Assembly (NCBI RefSeq): GCF_008017535.1
Contig: NZ_VRUA01000001.1
Span: 310,001-374,000 of the forward strand
DNA from: Ottowia flava
Lineage (GTDB): Bacteria > Pseudomonadota > Gammaproteobacteria > Burkholderiales > Burkholderiaceae_C
DNA length: 64,000 bases
Reading direction: 5' to 3'
Position numbers and translations under genes: made by a program. Each line of letters starts with the position of its first letter. The stretch's first letter is position 1. This document shows positions 30,564-38,030 of this stretch, one piece after another. The notes under the pieces were generated by a model, which had not been told where the DNA came from, ran no database searches, and saw nothing but the letters and a program-made list of their open reading frames with translations.

Positions 30564-31232
30564 ATGCCCGCACCGATCGCCGTCATCGACTTTGAAACCA
30601 CCGGCATGGGCCCGCTGCAAGGCGCGCGCGCCACCGAAGTGGCCATCGTCCTGCTGGAAGGCGAGCGCATCGTCGGGCGCTACCAAAGCCTGATGCGCAC
30701 CGGCGCCTGGATCCCGCCCTTCATCACCCAGCTGACCGGCATCACCAACGCCATGGTCGCGGCCGCGCCCCCGGCCGAAGAGGTCATGCACGAAGCCGCC
30801 CGCTTCGTCGGCGACGCGCCCATGGTCGCGCACAACGCGTCGTTTGACCGCAAGTTCTGGCAGACCGAACTGGCCCTGGCCGGCCTGGACGCACCCCAGC
30901 CCTTTGCCTGCACCGTGCTGCTGTCGCGCCGCGTCTACCCCGACGCGCCCAGCCACAGCCTGGGCCGCCTCGTCGACCACCTCGGCCTGCCCCGCACCGG
31001 CCGCGCCCACCGCGCCCTGGCCGACGCCGAAATGGCCGCCGAGCTGCTGGCGCGCCTGCAGCGCGATCTGGGCACCCGCTACGCCATGGATTGGCCCGAC
31101 CACGCGCTGCTGATGGAGCTGCAACGCTGGGCCCGGCCGTCGATGGACCGGTTGATGGGGAAGTATTTGGCGAAGGCGGGGCGCTTTGCTGCGCTGGCCG
31201 CCCAGCCTTTGGACGATCCGATCTCGCCGTAG
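30564..31232 (+). CDS. DEDDh 3'-5' exonuclease, DnaQ-like
   Basis: The 222-residue protein has the exonuclease motifs VIDFETTG (Exo I), AHNASFDRKFW (Exo II) and HRALADAEM (Exo III with histidine). This is the DnaQ proofreading fold, which removes nucleotides from DNA or RNA 3' ends. It is 57 bases after dinG with a repeat between, likely the same transcript. It is not the polymerase III epsilon subunit by length and context; a repair partner of DinG is plausible. Confidence 0.92.
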   Translation: MPAPIAVIDFETTGMGPLQGARATEVAIVLLEGERIVGRYQSLMRTGAWIPPFITQLTGITNAMVAAAPPAEEVMHEAARFVGDAPMVAHNASFDRKFWQTELALAGLDAPQPFACTVLLSRRVYPDAPSHSLGRLVDHLGLPRTGRAHRALADAEMAAELLARLQRDLGTRYAMDWPDHALLMELQRWARPSMDRLMGKYLAKAGRFAALAAQPLDDPISP

Positions 31233-31234
31233 AT

Positions 31235-31292
31235 CGCTATCGATTTCGCAGCTGCCTGCCCAGATGGCTGTAGGTTCAGCTCCTTTTTTTCT
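31235..31292 (+). repeat. Family A dispersed repeat followed by a T-run
   Basis: GCTAT, AGCTGCCTGCCCAGAT and TAGGTTCAGCT precede eight T residues. Placed after the exonuclease stop, this copy may act as a terminator. Confidence 0.75.
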
Positions 31293-31339
31293 TATCTTTT
31301 GGGCTGCACGCCGATGCGGGCGACCTGCCCTGCACGGCA

Positions 31340-31831
31340 TCAGCGCGGTTCGCGTTCGCCGCTTTCCGCCAGGTCTGCGGTGGCGCTGTGCACCCGCGTA
31401 CAGTCCGCCCCCGTCAGCCGGCAGCCGCCGTCGGCGCTCAGCCACGGATGGGCATGCCCCTGGCAGCCGGTCTGACACAGCACATCGGTCGCGGTGTACG
31501 GCGCGCCGACTTCAACCGCGCCCGGCTCGGCTGGCATGGCGGCGCGGTACTTCGGTGCGCTGATGGCGGCTGCCGGGTTGGCATCGAGAGGCCGCACTGT
31601 CGGCGGGCCGCCCAGGCCCCAACTCCAACGCGTGCAGGCCAGCACCCACCGGGCGCGTTCGCGCACCAGGGCCGATTGCAAAGCGGCGCAGCGGCGTTCG
31701 GCGGCCTCGGCACGGGCGCGGGCCTCAGCCTCGGCACAGGCCAGAGCCTGCATCTGGGCGCTGACACGCGTCTGCAGGCCGCCCAGCTGGCGCAGCAGGC
31801 ACAGGTGCTCGTGGGCGTCGGTGGCGCGCAT
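31340..31831 (-). CDS. Unknown protein, coiled-coil-like, second gene of a Fur-box operon
   Basis: A 163-residue frame beginning MRATDAHEHLCLLRQLGG. Residues about 20-60 are alanine/glutamate-rich and could form a coiled coil; the rest is proline- and alanine-rich with four or five cysteines near the C-terminus. It starts one base after the preceding stop (TGACATG), the spacing of a translationally coupled pair. I do not recognise a family. The weak conservation clues leave some chance it is non-coding in its 3' half. Confidence 0.55.
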   Translation of the reverse strand: MRATDAHEHLCLLRQLGGLQTRVSAQMQALACAEAEARARAEAAERRCAALQSALVRERARWVLACTRWSWGLGGPPTVRPLDANPAAAISAPKYRAAMPAEPGAVEVGAPYTATDVLCQTGCQGHAHPWLSADGGCRLTGADCTRVHSATADLAESGEREPR

Positions 31832-31832
31832 G

Positions 31833-32132
31833 TCAGTGCACCTGTACCGGGCCGGTGGGCCAGGCCGAGACGGCGGGCGCGGCGGCCGGGTCGTCGCCCC
31901 ACTGACCGGACAGGCGGCACAAGACCGTGCGCAAAGCTTCGGACACATGCGGCTGAGCCGCCAGTTCGGCCAGGTTCGCGCGCACCTTCGTGGCCATCAG
32001 TTCACGGTGGCTGGCGCACAGCGGGGTGTGCGCCAGACCGGTCATCAGCGCCAGCGTGCCGGCCAGAAGCGCTTCGGTGCGGGGCAACAGGTATTCCTCG
32101 GTGTGGGCATCAGGGGCGTGCTTAGTTGACAT
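31833..32132 (-). CDS. Unknown 99-residue protein behind a Fur-like box
   Basis: The protein begins MSTKHAPDAHTEEYLLPRTE and is predicted helical, with ALLAGTLALMTGLAH near residues 36-50 and HRELMATKVRANLAEL near 56-72. No domain is recognised. It is 61 bases downstream of a near-perfect Fur-type palindrome, so iron-repressed expression is likely. The coupled downstream gene suggests a two-gene operon. A role in iron or metal homeostasis is inferred from the box only. Confidence 0.65.
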   Translation of the reverse strand: MSTKHAPDAHTEEYLLPRTEALLAGTLALMTGLAHTPLCASHRELMATKVRANLAELAAQPHVSEALRTVLCRLSGQWGDDPAAAPAVSAWPTGPVQVH

Positions 32133-32192
32133 GGTCGTCTCCGCTGTTCCGCGGCTTAGGCGCCATCGCCCAGCCACTGATGCTTGTCAGTA

Positions 32193-32211
32193 TATGCGAA
32201 TGATTCGCATT
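32193..32211. promoter_or_regulatory. Fur-like iron box
   Basis: ATGCGAATGATTCGCAT is a perfect inverted repeat with seven-base arms around TGA, matching the GATAATGATTATC-like Fur pattern. It lies just upstream of the two small minus-strand genes. Confidence 0.7.
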
Positions 32212-32290
32212 TGACATTCAAATCGGTCGCTGAGTTGTTTCTGATTACAGAGCAAACCTACGCGCAGTAGGCCAGGCGCCCTGCACGCCA

Positions 32291-33276
32291 TCAGACGTTG
32301 CGCAAGTGCGGACAGACGGCGCTTTCGGCACGCGCTTCTCGCGGCGTCATGCCGAATCGCCGACGGAGGCTGCGGTTGAAGTGCGACAGATCGCCAAAGC
32401 CCGACGTCAGCGCCACTTCGTAAGCAGCTGCCGAGCCAGATCCAGCCGGGCTTTCTGCGCCAGCTGGCTAAAGCTCTGACCCGCTTCAGCCAGCAGCATC
32501 TGCAGATAGCGTGTCGACACGCCCTGACGGCGCGCCACCTCCGACACCGAGAACCCCGACTAGGCGAGATGCGCCGCAACGTCCTGGCGCACCGCCTGCG
32601 CCCCAGGCCTGCGCTACCTCACGCGCGTCCCCTGCGGCACCCAGGACCAGGGCCAGGGCCAGGGCCAGGGCCAGGGCCAGGGCCGCTAGATTGTGCATGT
32701 GCTGCACGACCGCCTGGCGCGCAGCGGTGGCCAGCGGCAAGGCCGTGTCGCACAACAGCCGGCCGTACTGCTCGATCAGTTGCAACACCGGGTGACCGCG
32801 CAGAGGTTGCATCAAACGCGCGTCTACGTCCGGCACCACACGCGACAGCGTGTGGCGGTCCAGCACCACCGAAAAACGCTGGGCTGGACCGAACGCCACC
32901 ATCGAACGCATTTGCCCCGAGCGCATGAACACCGAAGCGCCCGCATCCATGCGCCATTCCTGACCCTCGGATTGCATCAGGCTGGTGCCGCTGGGGTCAT
33001 TGCCAGAACGATCTGCTCGTGCATGTCGTCCCGCGTGACATGCATGCACCGCGTCGGCGAAGTCTCGCCCAGGCACAACACCATCTGGTCGATCACAGTC
33101 ACGCTGCCGGCGACCTGGATCGGCCCGTCACGCAAAGGCTCGATCGGAATCCCGTTCAGGAATTGCGCAAAGTCGTCCTGAAATGAACGCAACTGCTCGC
33201 TCGTGCGAATGAGGGGACTGCGCAACCACGCGGTTGTGCTGGCGAAGTCAGCCTTAACTCCTAGGTTTTCCTGCAT
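32291..33276 (-). pseudogene. Broken AraC-family transcription regulator
   Basis: An N-terminal AraC ligand domain starts at 33276 (MQENLGVKADFASTTAWLRS) and runs to about 32990, where a one-base loss shifts frame. The next piece (SGTSLMQSEGQEWRMDAG to VLGAAGDAREVAQAW) includes an ALALALAL tract from a six-base tandem repeat. An in-frame TAG interrupts before the helix-turn-helix (VSEVARRQGVSTRYLQML). A deletion and shift then lead to the second helix (TSGFGDLSHFNRSLRRRFG) and the stop at 32291. Several independent lesions make this a true pseudogene rather than one sequencing error. It sits next to a Fur box and may once have controlled an iron or siderophore gene, but that is speculative. 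Confidence 0.88.
32641..32682. repeat. Hexanucleotide tandem repeat in the AraC pseudogene
   Basis: One CCAGGA unit is followed by six perfect CCAGGG units. On the coding strand it encodes repeated Ala-Leu. Slippage here would change length in whole codons. Confidence 0.9.
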
Positions 33277-33637
33277 GGTGGCGCCACTCCCGGCTCTCTT
33301 TTAAAAAAGTTCACATCGGCGAAAAACGCCTCCTAATCCAGTCCATTTCTCTTGTGTCCAAGTTCAGTTCGCTTGAGTCCAACACATTCAGGCAGTGCGA
33401 TATCTCTCGTTCATGCGATCCCCCAATTCGCAGAAGAAAGGTCGGCCGCACCCAAACCAAATGCACACCAATACCCGCCGGGCTTGTTGGCGGTGGCCTT
33501 GGGGGGTGGGCAGCGTGCAGCGCAACTGCTATAACTTTCGCAGCTGGCTGCGCAGGTGGTTGTATGGCCATCCACCCCTTTTCACCAAAAAAAGCAAACC
33601 AGCAAACCACCGCGCCCGTATCCAAAAAGAGCCCGCC
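33277..33637. other. Intergenic region between two broken genes
   Basis: This 361-base stretch holds one family A repeat (about 33526-33580). Short open frames are present but none has a convincing ribosome site or recognisable product. Confidence 0.5.
33526..33580 (+). repeat. Family A dispersed repeat
   Basis: GCTAT, AGCTGGCTGCGCAGGTGG and TGTATGGCCATCCA. The last hairpin is GGCC-based and diverged. Confidence 0.75.
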
Positions 33638-33974
33638 ATGAATACCTCCACGGCCCGCCTTCCCCCCGCAGTGCCACACCCACGGCGGCGCCCCGTTGGC
33701 GCGCCTGGCCTGCGCGGGTTGACCTGGACGTTCATGGTGCTGACCACGGCGCGCTTGCTGGCTTACATGCCTACGGTGCTGGCGATCCTGCGAACGCGCG
33801 AATCGCGCCAGCATTCGCTGTGGACCTGGCTGATCTGGGTGGGCGCCAACCGACCATGCCCTTGTGGATGTACGAAACAATGGCGACCAGATGGACAAGG
33901 CGAGCGGCGTGAGCCTGGCCAACGCCGTCCCGTGCGGCGCGACGGCCGCGGTGATCGTTTGGTTCCGCTTCTGA
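33638..33974 (+). pseudogene. Small membrane protein with two frameshifts
   Basis: From ATG at 33638 the frame gives a hydrophobic protein with ARLLAYMPTVLAILR and HSLWTWLIWVGAN. Near 33851 the reading shifts to TMPLWMYE, and near 33876 to NNGDQMDKASGVSLANAV, ending VIVWFRF at 33974. Restoring one base at each point gives one continuous product of about 112 residues with three helices. The pattern is like short two- or three-helix membrane proteins of the SemiSWEET size class, but I cannot assign it. Either a decayed gene or base-loss errors in the assembly. Confidence 0.7.
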
Positions 33975-34088
33975 CCGGCCGTCCGCCCAAGCAGCCGCCG
34001 TGGCACCCACGCAAGGGGCGCAAAGGGCTCGTCCATAATCGCTTGAGCCACTCAACCCCCTACAAATCAAGCGATCAGGAGACCGCAA

Positions 34089-34847
34089 ATGCAGATCAAG
34101 GACAAAGTTTTCATCATCACCGGCGGCGCATCGGGCCTGGGCGAAGGCACGGCGCGCATGCTGGCCAAGGAAGGCGCCAAGGTCGTCATCGCCGACATGC
34201 AGGCGGAAAAAGGCGAGGCCGTGGCCAAAGAGATTGGTGGCGCCTTCGTGAAGTGCGACGTCAGCAGTGAAGCGGACGGCCAGGCCGTGGTGGCCAAGGC
34301 AGTGTCGATGGGCAAGCTGATGGGCCTGGTCAACTGCGCGGGCATTGCCCCGGCCGAGAAGACGGTGGGCAAAAGCGGCGCGCACAAGCTGGACGTGTTC
34401 ACCAAGACCATCATGGTCAACCTGGTGGGCAGCTTCAACATGATCCGCCTGGCGTCCGACGCCATGACCAAGAACGAGCCCGAAAGCACGGGCGAGCGCG
34501 GCGTGCTGATCAGCACTGCCAGCGTGGCGGCCTATGACGGCCAGATTGGCCAGGCCGCGTATTCCGCCAGCAAGGGTGGCGTGGTCGGCATGACGCTGCC
34601 GATCGCGCGCGATCTGGCGCGCAACGGCATCCGCAACATGACGATCGCCCCCGGCATCTTCGGCACGCCGATGCTGTTCACCATGCCGCAGGAAGTGCAG
34701 GACGCGCTGGCCGCCGGTGTGCCCTTCCCCAGCCGCCTGGGCACGCCCGAGGACTACGCCAAGCTGGTCAAGCAGATCATCGAGAACGACATGCTGAACG
34801 GCGAGGTGATCCGGCTGGACGGCGCGATTCGCCTGGCACCGAAATAA
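34089..34847 (+). CDS. Short-chain dehydrogenase, 3-hydroxyacyl-CoA dehydrogenase type
   Basis: The 252-residue protein has [10 protein letters not shown] (cofactor site), NCAGIAP, the catalytic serine in [10 protein letters not shown], and YSASK. The tail [15 protein letters not shown] and [15 protein letters not shown] resemble HSD17B10-type 3-hydroxyacyl-CoA dehydrogenases. It probably oxidises a 3-hydroxyacyl-CoA with NAD in fatty acid or branched-chain breakdown. A ribosome site (CAGGAG) precedes ATG. Confidence 0.92.
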   Translation: MQIKDKVFIITGGASGLGEGTARMLAKEGAKVVIADMQAEKGEAVAKEIGGAFVKCDVSSEADGQAVVAKAVSMGKLMGLVNCAGIAPAEKTVGKSGAHKLDVFTKTIMVNLVGSFNMIRLASDAMTKNEPESTGERGVLISTASVAAYDGQIGQAAYSASKGGVVGMTLPIARDLARNGIRNMTIAPGIFGTPMLFTMPQEVQDALAAGVPFPSRLGTPEDYAKLVKQIIENDMLNGEVIRLDGAIRLAPK

Positions 34848-34850
34848 GCT

Positions 34851-34915
34851 CTCCCCCAGGCTCCACAGCCTTCGGCTGGTTGCGCCACCCCCCTTCCGGG
34901 GGCACCGCTGGTGCC
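34851..34915 (+). repeat. Family B GC-rich palindromic repeat
   Basis: CTCCCCCAGGCTCCACAGCC to CCCCCCTTCCGGGGG, with the short hairpin CAGCC-TTC-GGCTG. It directly follows the SDR stop and could terminate transcription. Confidence 0.65.
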
Positions 34916-35071
34916 GGCGCGGGTCCAGCGACGGCCGTCTGGGGTTCGCCGTGCAGACCGCAGGGCAACGTGCACACAGCTTGCCGGGGCCTCCCTGGCG
35001 CTTCGGCAACTCGCATCCAGAGGGCGCCGCTGCGCTAAGCTGACGCTGTCCTCACTCCGTCAACCGTCGCC

Positions 35072-35524
35072 ATGTCGACCCGCCCTGAAACCATGGACTT
35101 TCTGCTGGACCAGCTGGGCGATCTGCCCGGTTTGCGCACGCGGCGGATGTTTGGCGAGTACTGCGTGTACGTGGGCGACAAGCCGGTCGGTTTTGTGTGC
35201 GACGACCAGCTGTACGTCAAGCCGACGCCGGCGGGCGAGGCGCTGCTGGACGAGCCGGTGTGGGGCAAGTTCTACGAGCAGGCCAAGCCACACCTGCTGC
35301 TGACGCCCGACCGCTGGGACGAGCGCGACCTGCTGCGCGCGCTGCTGCTGGCCACGGCCGACGCCCTGCCCGCGCCGCGACCCAAGAAACCGCGCCAGCC
35401 GCGCGCCGCGGGCAGCGCGGCCACCGCGCCGGGTAAGACCCGGGCCGCAGTGACCAAGGCGGCCAGCGTGCCAGCCAAGGCCCCTGCAGCGGCCAGGAAG
35501 AGGCGGGCGCGCAAGCCGTCTTGA
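35072..35524 (+). CDS. TfoX/Sxy N-terminal domain protein
   Basis: The 150-residue protein has a TfoX-N core (RTRRMFGEYCVYVGDKPVG to YVKPTPAGEALL, about residues 22-60) followed by a basic alanine/lysine-rich tail from residue 100. TfoX proteins promote competence gene expression with CRP in gamma-proteobacteria; in betaproteobacteria the role of such short versions is unknown. The histone-like tail could bind nucleic acid. Confidence 0.88.
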   Translation: MSTRPETMDFLLDQLGDLPGLRTRRMFGEYCVYVGDKPVGFVCDDQLYVKPTPAGEALLDEPVWGKFYEQAKPHLLLTPDRWDERDLLRALLLATADALPAPRPKKPRQPRAAGSAATAPGKTRAAVTKAASVPAKAPAAARKRRARKPS

Positions 35525-35603
35525 GAGGAACGCGCTGGCAGCGCACCACGCGCCGCCGCGTGGACGGTCCCCCCAACCACACAGCAGCGTGCAGCCAGCA
35601 CGT

Positions 35604-35669
35604 CGCTATGTTTTTTCTAGCTGCCCGCGCAGGTGGTTGTAGGACCAGAGCCCCATTTGGCTTGAAATT
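35604..35669 (+). repeat. Family A dispersed repeat upstream of ggt
   Basis: GCTAT, CTAGCTGCCCGCGCAGG and GTTGTAGGACC. The 3' end reads GGCTTGAAATTC. The last hairpin is degraded. Confidence 0.78.
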
Positions 35670-35727
35670 CACGCCACACCGATCTGTGCGCGCTAACATG
35701 GCCGCCACCCATACCGAAGGAGGAGCC

Positions 35728-37590
35728 ATGCCCCATATTCGCCCAACCCACCGCTCCCGTTTGTTCGCCCTTGGCAGCGTGGCCGCGGCCGCGCTCATTG
35801 CCGGTTGCGCCAGTGGCAGCGGCGGCGGAGGCCGCTTCGACTACACGGTGCCCAGCCTGCCGGCACAGCCCGAAGCCGCCTCCGGCTGGACCGACAAGCC
35901 CGGTTGGGCGGACGAAAAATTCGCCGTCGCCGCCGCCAACCCGCTGGCGACCGACGCGGGCTACCAGGTGCTGAAGGCCGGGGGCAGCGCCATCGACGCG
36001 GCCATCGCCGTGCAGATGGTGCTGGGCCTGGTCGAGCCGCAGTCCAGCGGCATCGCCGGCGGCGCCTTCCTGATGTACACCAACGGCCGCGACGTCGAGG
36101 CGTGGGACGGCCGCGAAACCGCCCCCGCCGCGGCCGACGACAAGCTGTTCCTGCAGCCCGACGGCAAGCCAATGGCGTTTCACGACGCGGTGGTTGGGGG
36201 CCGCTCCACCGGCGTGCCGGGCGCCGTGCGCATGCTGGAAGCGGCGCACAAGGCGCACGGCCGTCTGGCCTGGGCCGACCTGTTCAAGCCCGCGATCGAC
36301 CTGGCCGAGCGCGGCTTTCAGGTCAGCCCGCGCCTGAACACGCTGCTGCAGTCCGAAAAATTCCTGAAGAACGACCCAGTCGCCGCGCAGTACTTCTACA
36401 ACCCCGCCGGCCAGCCCTGGCCGGTCGGCCATGTGCTGAAGAACCCCGAATACGCCGCCGTGCTGCGCGGCATCGCGGCGCAGGGCTCCAAGGCGCTGCT
36501 GGAAGGCCCGGTGGCGCAGGCCATCGTCGCCAAGGTCACTGGGCACCCCACCAACCCCGGCAAACTGAGCATGGCCGACCTGGCCGGTTACCAGGCCAAG
36601 AAGCGCACGCCGCTGTGCCACGACCTGCGCTCGGCCGCCAACCAGCAGACCTACGAGGTGTGCGGCTTCCCGCCGCCGTCGTCGGGCGCCATCGCCATCG
36701 GCCAGATCCTGGGCATCCTGGGCCAGACGCCCGCCGCGCAAGCCAAGCCCGATGCCGCCGGCCTGCCCACCGCCGACTGGCTGTACTTCTACAACGAGGC
36801 GGCGCGCCTGGCCTTTGCCGACCGCGGCCAGTACGTGGCCGACCCCGACTTCGTGCAGCCGCCCGGCGGCAGCTGGATGAGCCTGCTGGCGCCCGGCTAC
36901 CTGGCCGAACGCGCCAAGCTGATCGGCGCGCAAAGCATGAAGCTCGCACAACCCGGCCAGCCCGGCGCGGTGAAGACCGGCTACGCGCCCATGCCCGACC
37001 AGCCCGAGTACGGCACCAGCCACATCAGCATCGTCGACGTGCACGGCAAAGCGCTGGCGATGACGACGACGATCGAAGACCAGTTCGGCTCGCGCCAGAT
37101 GGTCAAGGGCTTTTTGCTCAACAACGAGTTGACCGACTTCAGCTTTGCGCCAGCCGACGCCAAGGGCCAACCCATCGCCAACCGCGTGCAACCCGGCAAG
37201 CGCCCGCGCTCGTCCATGGCGCCCACGCTGGTGTTTGAAAAGACGCCCGACGGCCGACGCGGCCCACTGGTCATGAGCGCTGGCAGCCCGGGCGGTGCGC
37301 TGATCATCCACTACACCGCCAAGACGCTGAACGGCGTGCTGAACTGGGGCCTGACGCCGCAGCAGGCCATCAACCTGCCCAATTTCGGCAACACCAACGG
37401 CCCAACCATGCTGGAAGAGAAGAAATTCCCGCCGGCCACCGTCGAAGCCCTGCGCACGCGCGGCGCCGAGGTGAAAGAGATGAACATGACCAGCGGCCTG
37501 CAGGCGCTGACACGCACCGAAATCCACGGCAAGAAGCTGTGGCTGGGCGGCGCCGATCCGCGGCGTGAAGGCGTGGTGATGGGCGAGTGA
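35728..37590 (+). CDS. ggt: Gamma-glutamyltransferase, probable lipoprotein
   Basis: The 620-residue precursor opens with a lipoprotein signal peptide (AAAALIAGC, cysteine at about 27). The nucleophile threonine lies in EYGTSHISIVD, where autoprocessing would split large and small subunits, and the glycine-rich site is SAGSPGGALIIH. It removes the gamma-glutamyl group from glutathione in the periplasm. A strong GAAGGAGGAG site precedes ATG at 35728. The open frame extends upstream but that region holds a repeat and no coding signal. Confidence 0.94.
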   Translation: MPHIRPTHRSRLFALGSVAAAALIAGCASGSGGGGRFDYTVPSLPAQPEAASGWTDKPGWADEKFAVAAANPLATDAGYQVLKAGGSAIDAAIAVQMVLGLVEPQSSGIAGGAFLMYTNGRDVEAWDGRETAPAAADDKLFLQPDGKPMAFHDAVVGGRSTGVPGAVRMLEAAHKAHGRLAWADLFKPAIDLAERGFQVSPRLNTLLQSEKFLKNDPVAAQYFYNPAGQPWPVGHVLKNPEYAAVLRGIAAQGSKALLEGPVAQAIVAKVTGHPTNPGKLSMADLAGYQAKKRTPLCHDLRSAANQQTYEVCGFPPPSSGAIAIGQILGILGQTPAAQAKPDAAGLPTADWLYFYNEAARLAFADRGQYVADPDFVQPPGGSWMSLLAPGYLAERAKLIGAQSMKLAQPGQPGAVKTGYAPMPDQPEYGTSHISIVDVHGKALAMTTTIEDQFGSRQMVKGFLLNNELTDFSFAPADAKGQPIANRVQPGKRPRSSMAPTLVFEKTPDGRRGPLVMSAGSPGGALIIHYTAKTLNGVLNWGLTPQQAINLPNFGNTNGPTMLEEKKFPPATVEALRTRGAEVKEMNMTSGLQALTRTEIHGKKLWLGGADPRREGVVMGE

Positions 37591-38030
37591 CGCCAGGCCG
37601 CAGACGCGCCGGGCCGGTGTGGCGGCGGTCGGCGACGGCGCAATCGGCGTGCGATCAAGCGGGGCGACTTAGCCCTTTGCTTCAAGACAAATCGCGCTTC
37701 AGCCCTAGATGAATCTGCGCGGGCAGCTATCAAAACAGGTGCGACGCGCTTGAGGCGCAACGGCTGACAGGGGCTGCGGTCAGCGCCGACAAGAATGACG
37801 CGGTGCCAGCACGCGGGCCCGCGTACCGAGGCGACAGCGTCCGTTGCATGGCGCGCCCCTTGCGCGCTGCTCGCACGTCGCGATGCCGACTCTCGCGGAG
37901 CTATGCATCTGGCTTCATAAGGGTTTTTGCATCGGCTGGCGCTGTGCTATCGCCGTAGACTCATTTCATCCGTGCGCGTACCCAGGGGGAGTTCCTGCGT
38001 TCGCGTTGCGCATCACAAGGAGTCACCACG
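37591..38030. other. Intergenic region upstream of the formate dehydrogenase operon
   Basis: This 440-base gap contains one inverted family A repeat (37681-37738). The rest should hold the fdnG promoter; I see no clear binding site. AAGGAG lies nine bases before the fdnG ATG. Confidence 0.55.
37681..37738 (-). repeat. Family A dispersed repeat
   Basis: On the minus strand: GATAGCTGCCCGCGCAGATT, then CTAGGGCTGAAGCGCG and an A/T-rich tail. Its core is identical to the consensus. Confidence 0.85.

Noticed and set aside
30564-31232. Polymerase III epsilon subunit (dnaQ)
   Set aside because: The exonuclease lacks the epsilon C-terminal region and its context is dinG, so only a DnaQ-like exonuclease is claimed.
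32641-32682. Possible CRISPR or minisatellite array
   Set aside because: The units are 6 bp without spacers and lie within a decayed coding frame.
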